Source of the DNA: Eubacteriales bacterium
Lineage (GTDB): Bacteria; Bacillota; Clostridia; Christensenellales; Aristaeellaceae
Assembly (NCBI GenBank): GCA_028705775.1
Contig: JAQWCW010000004.1
Location: 62,001 to 126,000, forward strand
Length of the DNA: 64,000 bases
Direction: 5' to 3'
The first letter of the stretch is position 1. Each line of letters opens with the position of its first letter. A model generated the notes under the pieces. It did not search any database, had not been told where the DNA came from, and was given only the letters and a program-made list of their open reading frames with translations. A program made the position numbers and the translations under genes. Shown here piece after piece: positions 8,934-16,557 of this stretch.

Positions 8934-9185
8934 ATGTTTGATAACATCGGTGGAAAGATTAAGAGCTTGGCAAAGATTGTCGCGTGGATTGGCATCATCT
9001 GCAGCGTGATTGTCGGTGTAATCGGTATGTTCCAGCCCGTTGCCGCGTTCGGCACCAACATTAACGGGATTCTGCCCGGAGTCATCGTAATCGTTATCGG
9101 CGCGCTTTCCTCGTGGATTGGCTCGTGGGTAATGTACGGCTTCGGTCAGCTCATTGAGAATACCGACAAGCTCGCCGGAAAGTAA
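8934..9185 (+). CDS. small two-helix membrane protein, unknown function
   Basis: An 83-residue protein with two predicted transmembrane helices (about residues 15-35 and 47-70, WIGIICSVIVGVIGMF and VIVIVIGALSSWIGSWVMYG), a short lysine-rich cytoplasmic head and a charged tail. Small proteins of this layout are common in Clostridia, but I know no function. It is a single-gene unit: perfect consensus promoter 51 bases upstream, long AAGGAGAGG ribosome site and a strong intrinsic terminator 14 bases after the stop. The clean unit structure suggests abundant expression. A holin or toxin-like role is possible but unsupported. Confidence 0.8.
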   Translation: MFDNIGGKIKSLAKIVAWIGIICSVIVGVIGMFQPVAAFGTNINGILPGVIVIVIGALSSWIGSWVMYGFGQLIENTDKLAGK

Positions 9186-9198
9186 TCAAAAGCTCAAT

Positions 9199-9234
9199 GC
9201 CGCTGCGAAGAATCTTCGCGGCGGCGATTTTTTT
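9199..9234 (+). terminator. intrinsic terminator
   Basis: A 12-bp stem (9199-9210 with 9214-9225, one U-G pair), AAT loop, then seven T. It isolates the small membrane gene from the sigma factor unit. Confidence 0.92.
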
Positions 9235-9245
9235 ATATGAATTCT

Positions 9246-9273
9246 TGTAACGAACAGCTTGTTTATCCGTCTA
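9246..9273 (+). promoter_or_regulatory. ECF-type promoter, probable autoregulation site
   Basis: TGTAAC (9246-9251), a 16-base spacer and CGTCTA (9268-9273) match the form of promoters read by ECF sigma factors, with the AAC in -35 and CGTC in -10. It lies 36 bases upstream of the sigma factor start, as expected if the sigma factor activates its own operon. No sigma-A type promoter was seen there. Confidence 0.7.
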
Positions 9274-9309
9274 ACCTGTGTAAGAGAGCGATGGAAGGGG
9301 GAATGAGGC

Positions 9310-9801
9310 GTGACGAACTCCGAGGAAACCTATGTAAAGTACTTTGGTCATGTTTACGCCTTCCTTGTTTCCCTGTGCCGTGACGACAGACTGGCGGAGG
9401 AGCTTACGCAGGAAACGTTTGCGCGCGCAATTAAAAACAGCCGTGAGTTTTCCGAGCGCTGTCTGCCCGAAACGTGGCTTTGCAGCATTGCAAAGAACTG
9501 CTATTTCGATTACTGCCGAAAGGAAAAGCGGATTGTTCTGGGCGATGTTCCGGAAAGCGCAGGCGAGCCGCTCGAAAAGCTCATTACGGAGCGGGAGGGG
9601 CTTATGCGGGTTCATTCGGCGCTGCATTCCCTCCAGGAGCCGTATAAGGAGGTCTTTACCCTTCGGGTGTTCGGCGGGCTTGATTACGGCGAAATCGCCG
9701 CTCTCTTTGAAAAAAGCGAAACGTGGGGCAGGGTAACCTTCTACCGCGCGAAGCAAAAGCTTCAGGAGACTCTCGGAAAGGATGGTTATGATGGAGAATA
9801 A
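9310..9801 (+). CDS. ECF RNA polymerase sigma factor
   Basis: A 163-residue sigma-70 family protein with only regions 2 and 4, the ECF layout. Region 2 (about residues 8-75) includes the AEELTQETFARAIKN helix and a tryptophan/cysteine stretch near TWLCSIAKNCYFDYCR. Region 4 (about 100-160) carries the helix-turn-helix LDYGEIAALFEKSETWGRVTFYRAKQKL. GTG 9310 is the start, nine bases after AGGGGG. It overlaps the anti-sigma gene, so the two are coupled. The sensed signal is not evident. Confidence 0.9.
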   Translation: MTNSEETYVKYFGHVYAFLVSLCRDDRLAEELTQETFARAIKNSREFSERCLPETWLCSIAKNCYFDYCRKEKRIVLGDVPESAGEPLEKLITEREGLMRVHSALHSLQEPYKEVFTLRVFGGLDYGEIAALFEKSETWGRVTFYRAKQKLQETLGKDGYDGE

Positions 9802-10699
9802 GGAATCTGCTGTCGAAAGCAGGGAATGCGCAATCGCGAAGGATTTAATGCCTATGCGCATTGATAAGCTCTGCTCTGAGGAAAGCGAAAGGTTCGTTGA
9901 CGAACACGTCGCCAAATGCCCTGAGTGCGCACAAGTTTACGGCTATATGCGGGCGACCGTTCCTCAGCAGAAAAAGACGGAGGAAGCGGAGAGCTTCAAA
10001 ACCGCGCTTTCAATCATGAAAAAGTCGGCGGCGTATAAGCGCATTAAGTATGTCCTGCTCGGCATAATCGGTGCAGCAGCGCTGCTGATTGCTCTCTTTT
10101 TAGGCTTTCGGGCGCTGTGCAAGACGTATATATATCCGCTTGACAAATCCCTGTACAGCGTCAACGTCTACAAATCGGAAAGCGGCGCGCTTGTGCTGGA
10201 CTATGACTTCGGCGATGGCGCGGCTTACGAGGGCACGATTAGCTTTTCCGATTCTCCTTTGGAAGGCGACGATACAAAGTGCGTTGTTTCCTCCGTGTAC
10301 GAAGCGGCGCGGCTTCCTTTGCGCAATAACGGATATTGGGCTAACGAAGAACCGAGGGAATTCAGAAGCTATGTTTTCATTGACGATAAGCTGTATTGGA
10401 TAAGCTATGATGAAAATTCCACCGGTAAGCTTACCGAGGTTTCCGAAATACGAATCGGCAGCGAGGATAACTATACCGTCATATACCACGGCGGCGATGC
10501 CGTTCCCGTTATTTCGGATGAGAAACTGTATTATCTTGGCTCGCGTGATTCCGGCTATGCTCCTTTTGCCACTCCGCAGCCAACTATGCCTACGGGCTAT
10601 GCTTCTCCGCTTTCGCCGCCCTCGCCGGCGATAACGGAAGAAGCCGCCGCAAGCCCGCTTCCCGCAAGCGGATTTTCAACCAAACCGCCTGAAAACTGA
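9791..10699 (+). CDS. membrane anti-sigma factor with zinc-finger (ZAS) motif
   Basis: The partner that holds the adjacent ECF sigma factor inactive at the membrane. The N-terminal cytoplasmic part has the HVAKCPECA motif (H-x3-C-x2-C), the ZAS signature. One transmembrane helix follows (YVLLGIIGAAALLIALFLGF), then an extracytoplasmic domain of about 200 residues ending in a Pro/Thr/Ser-rich tail. That domain presumably senses the signal and is cut by regulated proteolysis. Candidate starts are ATG 9782, 9788 and 9791; 9791 has the best spacing from AAAGGA, giving 302 residues. The reading frame begins inside the sigma gene. Confidence 0.85.
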   Translation: MENKESAVESRECAIAKDLMPMRIDKLCSEESERFVDEHVAKCPECAQVYGYMRATVPQQKKTEEAESFKTALSIMKKSAAYKRIKYVLLGIIGAAALLIALFLGFRALCKTYIYPLDKSLYSVNVYKSESGALVLDYDFGDGAAYEGTISFSDSPLEGDDTKCVVSSVYEAARLPLRNNGYWANEEPREFRSYVFIDDKLYWISYDENSTGKLTEVSEIRIGSEDNYTVIYHGGDAVPVISDEKLYYLGSRDSGYAPFATPQPTMPTGYASPLSPPSPAITEEAAASPLPASGFSTKPPEN

Positions 10700-10781
10700 A
10701 ACGGAGGATAACCAAACGGCAGGCGAGCTGATAAGCCTTGTGTGCAGCGCTGCCCTTTCGTAAATAAACCGCTACGGAAAA

Positions 10782-10820
10782 CCGCCAGAGCCGTCATCGG
10801 CTTTTGGCGGCTTTTTCTTT
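10782..10820 (+). terminator. intrinsic terminator after anti-sigma gene
   Basis: Stem CCGCCA-GAGCCG with CGGCTT-TTGGCGG (10782-10810, one bulged T), loop TCAT, followed by a T-rich tail. Confidence 0.88.
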
Positions 10821-11170
10821 TCGCGGCTTCTCTGCGCCGGTTATGCTGTTCCTCTGCGCATACAGGCTTGGGCGCATAGCCCCGCGCTTTGCTTTCTCCT
10901 GCCTTTCGCAGCGGCGGATTGTGCGGCTTTGCGGCTGTATTCTCCGCCTTTCCCGCTCTGCCGAAAATAATAATTAAAAATTTCACGAATGCGAGAGGAA
11001 AAAGGAATTAAAGCTAGAACAGTAATAAACGGGATAGATTGGTACTCTTTTATTTTCCCGCCTGTTCAACTGCGCAGGAGAACGATGAAAGCCCGCACTC
11101 AGCGGCTCTCACCGCAGGAAAAACGCTGAAAGGCGCTTTCCGGAAATAATGCAGGACGAGGAGGAACGGT
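10821..11170. other. intergenic region before the decarboxylase operon
   Basis: About 350 bases without a credible gene on either strand. It must hold the promoter of the decarboxylase operon, but no clear -35/-10 pair was found. The ribosome site GACGAGGAGGAACGG precedes the ATG at 11171. Confidence 0.5.
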
Positions 11171-12643
11171 ATGGATAACCAGTTGGTTGATGTCATGTCC
11201 CAGAGAGCCGCGATTCTTTCTGGCGACGCGGAAAAGACACAGAAGCAGCGCGACGCCGGCAAAAAGACCGCGCGCGAGCGTGCCATTCAGCTTCTGGACG
11301 AGGGCAGCTTCGTCGAGATGGATACGCTGATGGCGAAAAAGGGCATGGGCGACGGCGTTGTTACGGGCTACGGCACCGTTGGCGAGCGCCCCGTGTACCT
11401 GTTTTCTCAGGACTTCACCGTCCGCGGCGGCGCTATGAGCGAGCTTCAGGCGGCTAAGGTCATGAAGATGCTCCGCTTGGCGCAAAAGACCGGAGCGCCC
11501 GTCGTTATGATGTGCGACAGCGCCGGAGCGGCGATTGACGAGGGCGCGCTTTCCATTAACGCCTATGCCGATGTTTTCGCCCAGCTTTCGCTGATGAGCG
11601 GCGTTTGCCCGCTTATCGCGCTTGTGCTCGGCCCTTGCGTCGGAGGCGCTTCGCTTATCGCACAGCTTGCCGACATTTCGATTATTGCCTCAAGCGTAGG
11701 CTCTCTCATGGCGGCAGGCCCGCAGGTTTACGCCTCAACGCTCGGCAAGGAGCTTTCGCCCAAGGAAATCGGCGGCGGCGAGGTAATGGCTGCTCAGGGC
11801 GGCGTTACCTTCTGCGCGCAGGATGAGAACGCGGCTTTCGCGCTCTGCTCCTCCATGCTTGACCTGCTGCCCTCCTGCAATATGGAGGACGCTCCCGAAA
11901 CGGACGCTGATTTGCAGCGCGAAATGACCGTTTCCGACGCCGCTGATTTGGACGGCATTTTTGCCGAGCTGTTTGACGGCGAATATTTTGAGTTTTATAA
12001 GGACAGCGCGAAGGGAATCCGCGTTTGCCTCGGACGCATCGGCGGCCATACCGCCGGAGTTGTCGCCAACAACGGCGCGCGCGAGGGCGGAAAGCTCTGC
12101 GCCTGCTGCGCAAAGAAGGCGGCGCGCTTTGTCCGCTTCTGCGACTGCTATTCGATTCCTGTAGTAAGCCTTGTCAATACCACCGGTCTTAAGCTTCCGG
12201 AGCTTGACGGTCAGGCGAACCTGATGAAGGGGCTTTCTCAGCTTCTTTACGCTTACGCCGAGGCGACCTGCGCCAAGATTTCCATTGTAACCGGCTATGC
12301 AATCGGCCCCGCTTATTCCGCTATGGGCGGCAAGGCGAACGCCGATATTTCATACGCTTGGCAAAACGCCGTAATCGCGCCCCTCATGCCGGAAGCGGCT
12401 GTGCAGGTGCTGATGAAGGATGAGCTGAAGGCGTCTGAGGGCGAGCCTGCCGACGCGCGCGCCGCGCTTGCAAAGAAGTACTGCGATGAAACCGCCTGCG
12501 CCCTCAAGGCTGCCGAAAGCGGAATCGTTGACGACGTTATCCCCGAAAAGGATACCCGCAAGTACGTTATCGCCGCTATTGAAATGCTCGCCTCCAAGCG
12601 CGATTCAAATCCGCCTAAGAAGCACGGCAATCAGCCGATGTAA
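11171..12643 (+). CDS. acyl-CoA carboxylase-type carboxyltransferase subunit (12S/MmdA-like)
   Basis: A 490-residue carboxyltransferase with two crotonase-like halves, as in propionyl-CoA carboxylase beta, methylmalonyl-CoA decarboxylase alpha (MmdA) and transcarboxylase 12S. It moves CO2 between an acyl-CoA and biotin. KKTARERAIQLLDEGSF, the FSQDFTVRGGAMSE stretch, the oxyanion-hole region CDSAGAAIDEG and the second-half GGKANADISYAW are recognisable. It is slightly shorter than MmdA (about 510). As first gene of the operon with gamma, BCCP, beta and a 5S-like subunit, it probably decarboxylates (S)-methylmalonyl-CoA, but malonyl-CoA or glutaconyl-CoA cannot be excluded. Confidence 0.88.
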   Translation: MDNQLVDVMSQRAAILSGDAEKTQKQRDAGKKTARERAIQLLDEGSFVEMDTLMAKKGMGDGVVTGYGTVGERPVYLFSQDFTVRGGAMSELQAAKVMKMLRLAQKTGAPVVMMCDSAGAAIDEGALSINAYADVFAQLSLMSGVCPLIALVLGPCVGGASLIAQLADISIIASSVGSLMAAGPQVYASTLGKELSPKEIGGGEVMAAQGGVTFCAQDENAAFALCSSMLDLLPSCNMEDAPETDADLQREMTVSDAADLDGIFAELFDGEYFEFYKDSAKGIRVCLGRIGGHTAGVVANNGAREGGKLCACCAKKAARFVRFCDCYSIPVVSLVNTTGLKLPELDGQANLMKGLSQLLYAYAEATCAKISIVTGYAIGPAYSAMGGKANADISYAWQNAVIAPLMPEAAVQVLMKDELKASEGEPADARAALAKKYCDETACALKAAESGIVDDVIPEKDTRKYVIAAIEMLASKRDSNPPKKHGNQPM

Positions 12644-12658
12644 CGGGGGAATGACGAA

Positions 12659-13015
12659 ATGGATAAATTGGTATACAGCCTGAGCGTTATGCTCGTCGGA
12701 ATCGCCATCGTGTTTGTCGGGCTGGTGATTCTGATTGGCTGCATAAAGCTCATCTCCGCCTTTGCAGGCGGAAAGAAAAAGGAAGCGCCCACAGTCAAGG
12801 CGGATATTCCCGCCGCGCCTGCCGCTCCCGCTCCCGCCGCGCAGGCTGCGGAAGTTCAGAATGACGACGCGCTGATTGCGGTTATCACCGCGGCTATAAG
12901 CGCCGTTTGGGAAAACAAGAGCAGCGGCTTTACCGTCCGCCATATAAAGAGGATTAACAACGCCTCCGCATGGCAGAAGGCAGGCCGCGAGGACCAGACT
13001 TACAGCCGAATCTGA
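12659..13015 (+). CDS. sodium-pump decarboxylase gamma subunit (OadG family)
   Basis: A 118-residue single-span membrane protein: N-terminal helix VMLVGIAIVFVGLVILIGCI, then an Ala/Pro-rich flexible linker and a C-terminal conserved stretch AVITAAISAVWENKS. Gamma subunits tie the soluble carboxyltransferase and biotin protein to the membrane beta pump. It begins 15 bases after the carboxyltransferase gene. The C-terminal stretch, seen in Clostridia and Negativicutes versions, is longer than in the Klebsiella protein. Confidence 0.85.
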   Translation: MDKLVYSLSVMLVGIAIVFVGLVILIGCIKLISAFAGGKKKEAPTVKADIPAAPAAPAPAAQAAEVQNDDALIAVITAAISAVWENKSSGFTVRHIKRINNASAWQKAGREDQTYSRI

Positions 13016-13054
13016 CGGCGGTAATTTCCTGATATTGATAGGAGGATTTTAATT

Positions 13055-13453
13055 ATGCGTAAGTTCATGATAACCGTAAACGGTGCGTCCTATGAAGTCG
13101 AAGTTGAGGAAGTCGCCGCCGGCGCCGCCTCTGTTGCCGCAGCTCCCGCAGCCGCTCCCGCGCCTGTAAAGGCAGCCGCCCCCGTTTCAGCTCCTGCCGC
13201 GAAGCCCGCAGCTCCCGCTGCGCCCGCTCCTGTAGCCGGCGGAACCAAGGTCAACGCTCCTATGCCCGGAACGATTCTTGACGTAAAGGTCAAGGCGGGC
13301 GATGCCGTAAAGAAGGGCGACGTACTGCTCATTCTTGAGGCTATGAAGATGGAAAACGAAATTATGGCGGCGCAGGACGGCACTGTCGCTCAGGTAATCG
13401 TATCGAAGGGCGCTACCGTAAACAGCGGCGACCCGATGCTGGTTCTGAACTGA
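13055..13453 (+). CDS. biotin carboxyl carrier protein
   Basis: A 132-residue biotinyl carrier. Residues 1-22 are a short beta-rich head, 22-62 an Ala/Pro linker that lets the arm swing, and 65-132 the biotinyl domain with biotin attached to the lysine of EAMKMEN (residue 98). APMPGTI and [15 protein letters not shown] are canonical. It shuttles the carboxyl group from the carboxyltransferases to the beta subunit. The AGGAGG ribosome site is strong. Similar carriers serve methylmalonyl-CoA decarboxylase (MmdC) and transcarboxylase (1.3S). Confidence 0.92.
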   Translation: MRKFMITVNGASYEVEVEEVAAGAASVAAAPAAAPAPVKAAAPVSAPAAKPAAPAAPAPVAGGTKVNAPMPGTILDVKVKAGDAVKKGDVLLILEAMKMENEIMAAQDGTVAQVIVSKGATVNSGDPMLVLN

Positions 13454-13481
13454 CAGTATCCCATGAAAGTGAGTTGATACC

Positions 13482-14939
13482 ATGCAGATTGATATACTTC
13501 AAACCTTCAGCGATTTGGCAAATTCCTCCGGAATCGCGATGTTTATCCGCAATCCGCTGGCTCTCGTCATGGTCGCCGTCGCGTGCCTTCTTCTCTATCT
13601 TGCGATAGTAAAGAAATTCGAGCCGCTTCTGCTCGTGCCTATCGCTTTCGGTATGCTGCTTACGAACCTGCTCGGCTCGGAAGTGTACCATGAGGAGCTT
13701 TTCGCGGGCGGTCATGCGAACTGGAGCCTTTTCGGCGGCGCTGTGCTTTCAAGCACGGACAGCCTGATTGGCGCGGTTAACCTGACCATCAATGCGGCGG
13801 GCGCGATTCTCAACCAGTCCGGCAATATTGTCGGTCAGCTTATCACCGCCGTTGAGGGCGCTGTCGGCTTCAACGAAGTTGGCGCTATCGTGAACTCCGC
13901 CGGAGAGATTATATCCGAGGGCGGCAAGATTATCATGAACGGCGCGTATCTGAGCGCCGGACAGGTGTTCACGTCGGCGGGCGAGCTTATCGCAAGCGCG
14001 GGAACAACGATAACCCCGGGTCTTTTGGATTATCTGTATCTTGGCGTAAAGCTCGGAATTTACCCCTGCCTTATATTCATGGGCGTAGGCGCTATGACCG
14101 ACTTCGGGCCGCTTATCGCGAACCCGAAATCCCTCCTGCTCGGCGCTGCCGCTCAGCTGGGAATATTCTTCACGTTTATCGGCGCGTACTGGCTCTTTGG
14201 CTTTACTCCCGCCGAATCGGGCGCAATCGGAATCATCGGCGGCGCGGACGGCCCTACCGCCATCTGGCTTACCAGTAAGCTCGCGCCCTCCCTGCTCGGC
14301 CCTATCGCCGTTGCGGCCTACAGCTATATGGCGCTCGTGCCGGTAATCCAGCCGCCTATCATGCGCGCGCTCACCACCAAGAAGGAGCGCAATATCGTGA
14401 TGGAGCAGCTGCGTCCCGTCAGCAAAACGCAGAAGATTCTTTTCCCTATCATCGTTACAATGCTTGTTGCCCTGCTTCTGCCCTCCGCGACCTCGCTCGT
14501 CGGAATGCTGATGCTCGGCAACCTGTTCAAGGAAAGCGGAGTTGTGGAGCGCCTCGGAAAGACTGTTCAGAACGAGCTGATGAACATAGTCACCATTTTC
14601 CTCGGCGTTACCGTCGGCGCTACCGCTACTGCCGAAACCTTCCTGAAGCTGCAAACGCTTGAGATTATCGCTCTGGGCGTTGTCGCGTTCGGCGTCGGCA
14701 CTGCGGGCGGCGTTCTGCTTGCCAAGCTGATGAACAAGATTTCCGGCGGTAAGATTAACCCGCTCATCGGCTCTGCCGGCGTATCCGCCGTTCCTATGGC
14801 GGCGCGCGTCAGCCAGAAGGTCGGTCAGGAGGAGAACCCCGGAAACTTCCTGCTCATGCACGCTATGGGCCCCAATGTTGCCGGCGTTATCGGCTCGGCA
14901 ATAGCCGCGGGAGTTCTGCTCTCCATGTTCGGCGGCTGA
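13482..14939 (+). CDS. sodium ion-translocating decarboxylase beta subunit
   Basis: The integral membrane pump of the OadB/MmdB/GcdB family. It decarboxylates carboxybiotin and couples this to export of Na+. Recognisable parts are the first helices (residues 22-62), [20 protein letters not shown], the catalytic [10 protein letters not shown] loop and a C-terminal helix bundle ending [13 protein letters not shown]. At 485 residues it exceeds the usual 375-435. The excess lies at about residues 70-178, between the first helices and GLLDYLYLG, and holds repeated AGxI-type turns, for example [25 protein letters not shown] and [10 protein letters not shown]. The insert should sit on the outside of the membrane. 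Confidence 0.93.
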   Translation: MQIDILQTFSDLANSSGIAMFIRNPLALVMVAVACLLLYLAIVKKFEPLLLVPIAFGMLLTNLLGSEVYHEELFAGGHANWSLFGGAVLSSTDSLIGAVNLTINAAGAILNQSGNIVGQLITAVEGAVGFNEVGAIVNSAGEIISEGGKIIMNGAYLSAGQVFTSAGELIASAGTTITPGLLDYLYLGVKLGIYPCLIFMGVGAMTDFGPLIANPKSLLLGAAAQLGIFFTFIGAYWLFGFTPAESGAIGIIGGADGPTAIWLTSKLAPSLLGPIAVAAYSYMALVPVIQPPIMRALTTKKERNIVMEQLRPVSKTQKILFPIIVTMLVALLLPSATSLVGMLMLGNLFKESGVVERLGKTVQNELMNIVTIFLGVTVGATATAETFLKLQTLEIIALGVVAFGVGTAGGVLLAKLMNKISGGKINPLIGSAGVSAVPMAARVSQKVGQEENPGNFLLMHAMGPNVAGVIGSAIAAGVLLSMFGG

Positions 14940-14964
14940 TAATTTTTTGAAGGAGGTCGAAATT

Positions 14965-16365
14965 ATGGCGAAGGTCGGAATTACAGATACTATTCTGCGC
15001 GACGCCCATCAGTCGCAGGCGGCTACCCGTATGCGTCTTGATGAGATGCTTCCCGCTTGCGAAAAACTTGACAAGGTTGGCTATTATTCTCTGGAGTGCT
15101 GGGGCGGAGCTACCTTTGACGCCTGCCTGCGCTTCCTTAACGAGGACCCTTGGGAGCGCCTTCGCGCCCTGCGCAAGGCTCTGCCGAATACCAAGCTGCA
15201 AATGCTCCTGCGCGGTCAGAACATTCTGGGCTATAAGCATTACGCCGACGACGTTGTTGACTTCTTCGTAAAGAAGTCCGTCGAAAACGGAATCGACATC
15301 ATCCGCTGCTTTGACGCGCTCAACGATTTGCGCAATATGCAGACCGCTGTAAAGGCGACGAAGAAGTACGGCGGAATTGCCGAGGTTGCCGTCAGCTACA
15401 CCACCTCGCCCGTGCATACCGAGGATTACTTCGTTAAGCTTGCCGGCGAAATCGAGGAAATGGGCGCGGACATTATCTGCATTAAGGATATGGCAAACCT
15501 GCTCCTGCCCTATGACGCTTACAGCCTTGTAAAGCGCCTCAAGGCTTCGACCAAGCTGCCCATCGTCCTGCACACCCATAACACCGCCGGAACGGGCGCT
15601 ATGACGCTCCTCAAGGCGATTGAAGCGGGCGTTGACGTTGTCGATACCGCGCTTTCGCCTCTCGGAAGCGGAACCTCTCAGCCTGCCACCGAGTCCATCG
15701 TTGCCACCCTCAAGGGCACCGAGTATGATACCGGTCTTGATTTGGGGCTGCTCTCCGACCTTGCCGCCTATTTCCGCACCGTTGCGGAGAGACTCACCAA
15801 GGACGGCTTCCGCGACCCCGCCCGCGTGCTTCCCGTTGACGGAAACACCCTGCTCTATCAGGTTCCCGGCGGAATGCTCTCGAACCTTATCGGGCAGCTC
15901 AAGCAGGCTAACGCGATTGATAAGCTTTACGACGTGCTTGCCGAAGTGCCGCGCGTCCGCAAGGATTGCGGCTACCCGCCTCTCGTTACCCCGACCAGCC
16001 AGATTGTCGGAACCCAGGCGGTTATGAACGTCCTCGGCGGCGAGCGCTATAAACTCTGCTCCAAGGAAACCAAGGGTCTGCTCAAGGGCGAATATGGCAA
16101 GCTGCCCGGAGAGGTTGATCCCGATGTGCGCAAGAAGGTCATCGGCGACGATAAGGTTATCACCCATCGTCCCGCCGACGATATCCCGCCGGAACTTGAA
16201 AAGTACCGCAAGGAAATGCGCGAGTACTACGAGCAGGAGGAGGACGTTCTTTCCTACGCCCTGTTCCCGCAGGTTGCCACCAAGTTCTTCCAAGCCCGTC
16301 AGGCGAAGAAGCTCGGCATTGACTCCACCATGCTTAACGAAAAAGACAAGACAATGCCCGTTTGA
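14965..16365 (+). CDS. oxaloacetate decarboxylase/pyruvate carboxylase-type carboxyltransferase (5S/PycB-like)
   Basis: A 466-residue TIM-barrel carboxyltransferase acting on oxaloacetate/pyruvate. It has the metal and substrate residues of the family: TDTILRDAHQSQAATRMR, the carboxylated lysine region CIKDMANLL and the HTH metal ligands in LHTHNTAGTGAMT, followed by the conserved C-terminal helical region. The biotinyl domain of full-length OadA (about 590 residues) is absent and is supplied by the separate BCCP gene upstream. The start is ATG 14965 after AAGGAGG; TTG 14947 is only an upstream in-frame codon. Together with the 12S-like subunit the operon could run as a transcarboxylase or as two decarboxylases sharing one pump. 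Confidence 0.92.
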   Translation: MAKVGITDTILRDAHQSQAATRMRLDEMLPACEKLDKVGYYSLECWGGATFDACLRFLNEDPWERLRALRKALPNTKLQMLLRGQNILGYKHYADDVVDFFVKKSVENGIDIIRCFDALNDLRNMQTAVKATKKYGGIAEVAVSYTTSPVHTEDYFVKLAGEIEEMGADIICIKDMANLLLPYDAYSLVKRLKASTKLPIVLHTHNTAGTGAMTLLKAIEAGVDVVDTALSPLGSGTSQPATESIVATLKGTEYDTGLDLGLLSDLAAYFRTVAERLTKDGFRDPARVLPVDGNTLLYQVPGGMLSNLIGQLKQANAIDKLYDVLAEVPRVRKDCGYPPLVTPTSQIVGTQAVMNVLGGERYKLCSKETKGLLKGEYGKLPGEVDPDVRKKVIGDDKVITHRPADDIPPELEKYRKEMREYYEQEEDVLSYALFPQVATKFFQARQAKKLGIDSTMLNEKDKTMPV

Positions 16366-16390
16366 CGAAGTAGGGTTATAAATGAAAATG

Positions 16391-16433
16391 GGGCTGCCGC
16401 AGAGCTTTTCTGCGGCAGCCCTTCTTTTTTTCC
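16391..16433 (+). terminator. strong intrinsic terminator
   Basis: A perfect 13-bp stem (16391-16403 with 16409-16421), five-base loop, then a T-rich tail. It ends the decarboxylase operon directly before the stop codon of the split, convergent cysteine-rich gene. Confidence 0.95.
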
Positions 16434-16523
16434 TTACCTCTGGCAGCGGCAGCAGGAGCCGGTATTGCCCAGAACCGTATCGTCGGAGCAGAGCGGCGGG
16501 AACAAGGGCAAGGAAAAAAATTC
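16434..16523 (-). pseudogene. detached 3' end of the cysteine-rich host gene (see 32765-33598)
   Basis: On the minus strand, 16523 to 16434 reads one Glu codon followed by 28 codons (FFSLPLFPP near the start, SCCRCQR at the end) and a TAA stop. It has no start of its own. The frame, the cysteine content and the shared Glu codon fit it exactly onto residue 234 of the gene broken at 32899, 16.4 kb away. It is the original C-terminus, cut off by prophage insertion. The reconstructed protein would be 262 residues with 21 cysteines. Confidence 0.8.
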
Positions 16524-16546
16524 GTTCCACCTAACGACATACCCGC
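16521..16546. other. attL of the prophage
   Basis: Host DNA up to the shared TTC (16521-16523), then phage DNA with the arm CCTAACGACATACCCGC (16530-16546). This arm is the reverse complement, at 15 of 17 positions, of the attR arm GCGGGTATGACGTCAGG, and the two would face each other in a 48-bp attP whose centre falls inside the TTC. It lies 12 bases from the integrase stop codon. Confidence 0.78.
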
Positions 16547-16557
16547 AAACCGCATAA

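Noticed and set aside
13749-14861. 370-codon minus-strand frame over the beta pump gene
   Set aside because: Antisense shadow rich in Arg/Asp/Gly/His, as expected from complementing a membrane protein gene.
16524-16527. GTTC as the crossover core (also present at 32896-32899)
   Set aside because: A one-base-longer match, but joining the host halves there breaks the reading frame of the cysteine-rich gene. TTC keeps it open and centres the attP arms equally well.
14887-16530. 547-codon minus-strand open frame over the 5S-like carboxyltransferase
   Set aside because: Shadow of a clearly real gene in GC-rich DNA; no ribosome site and no motifs.
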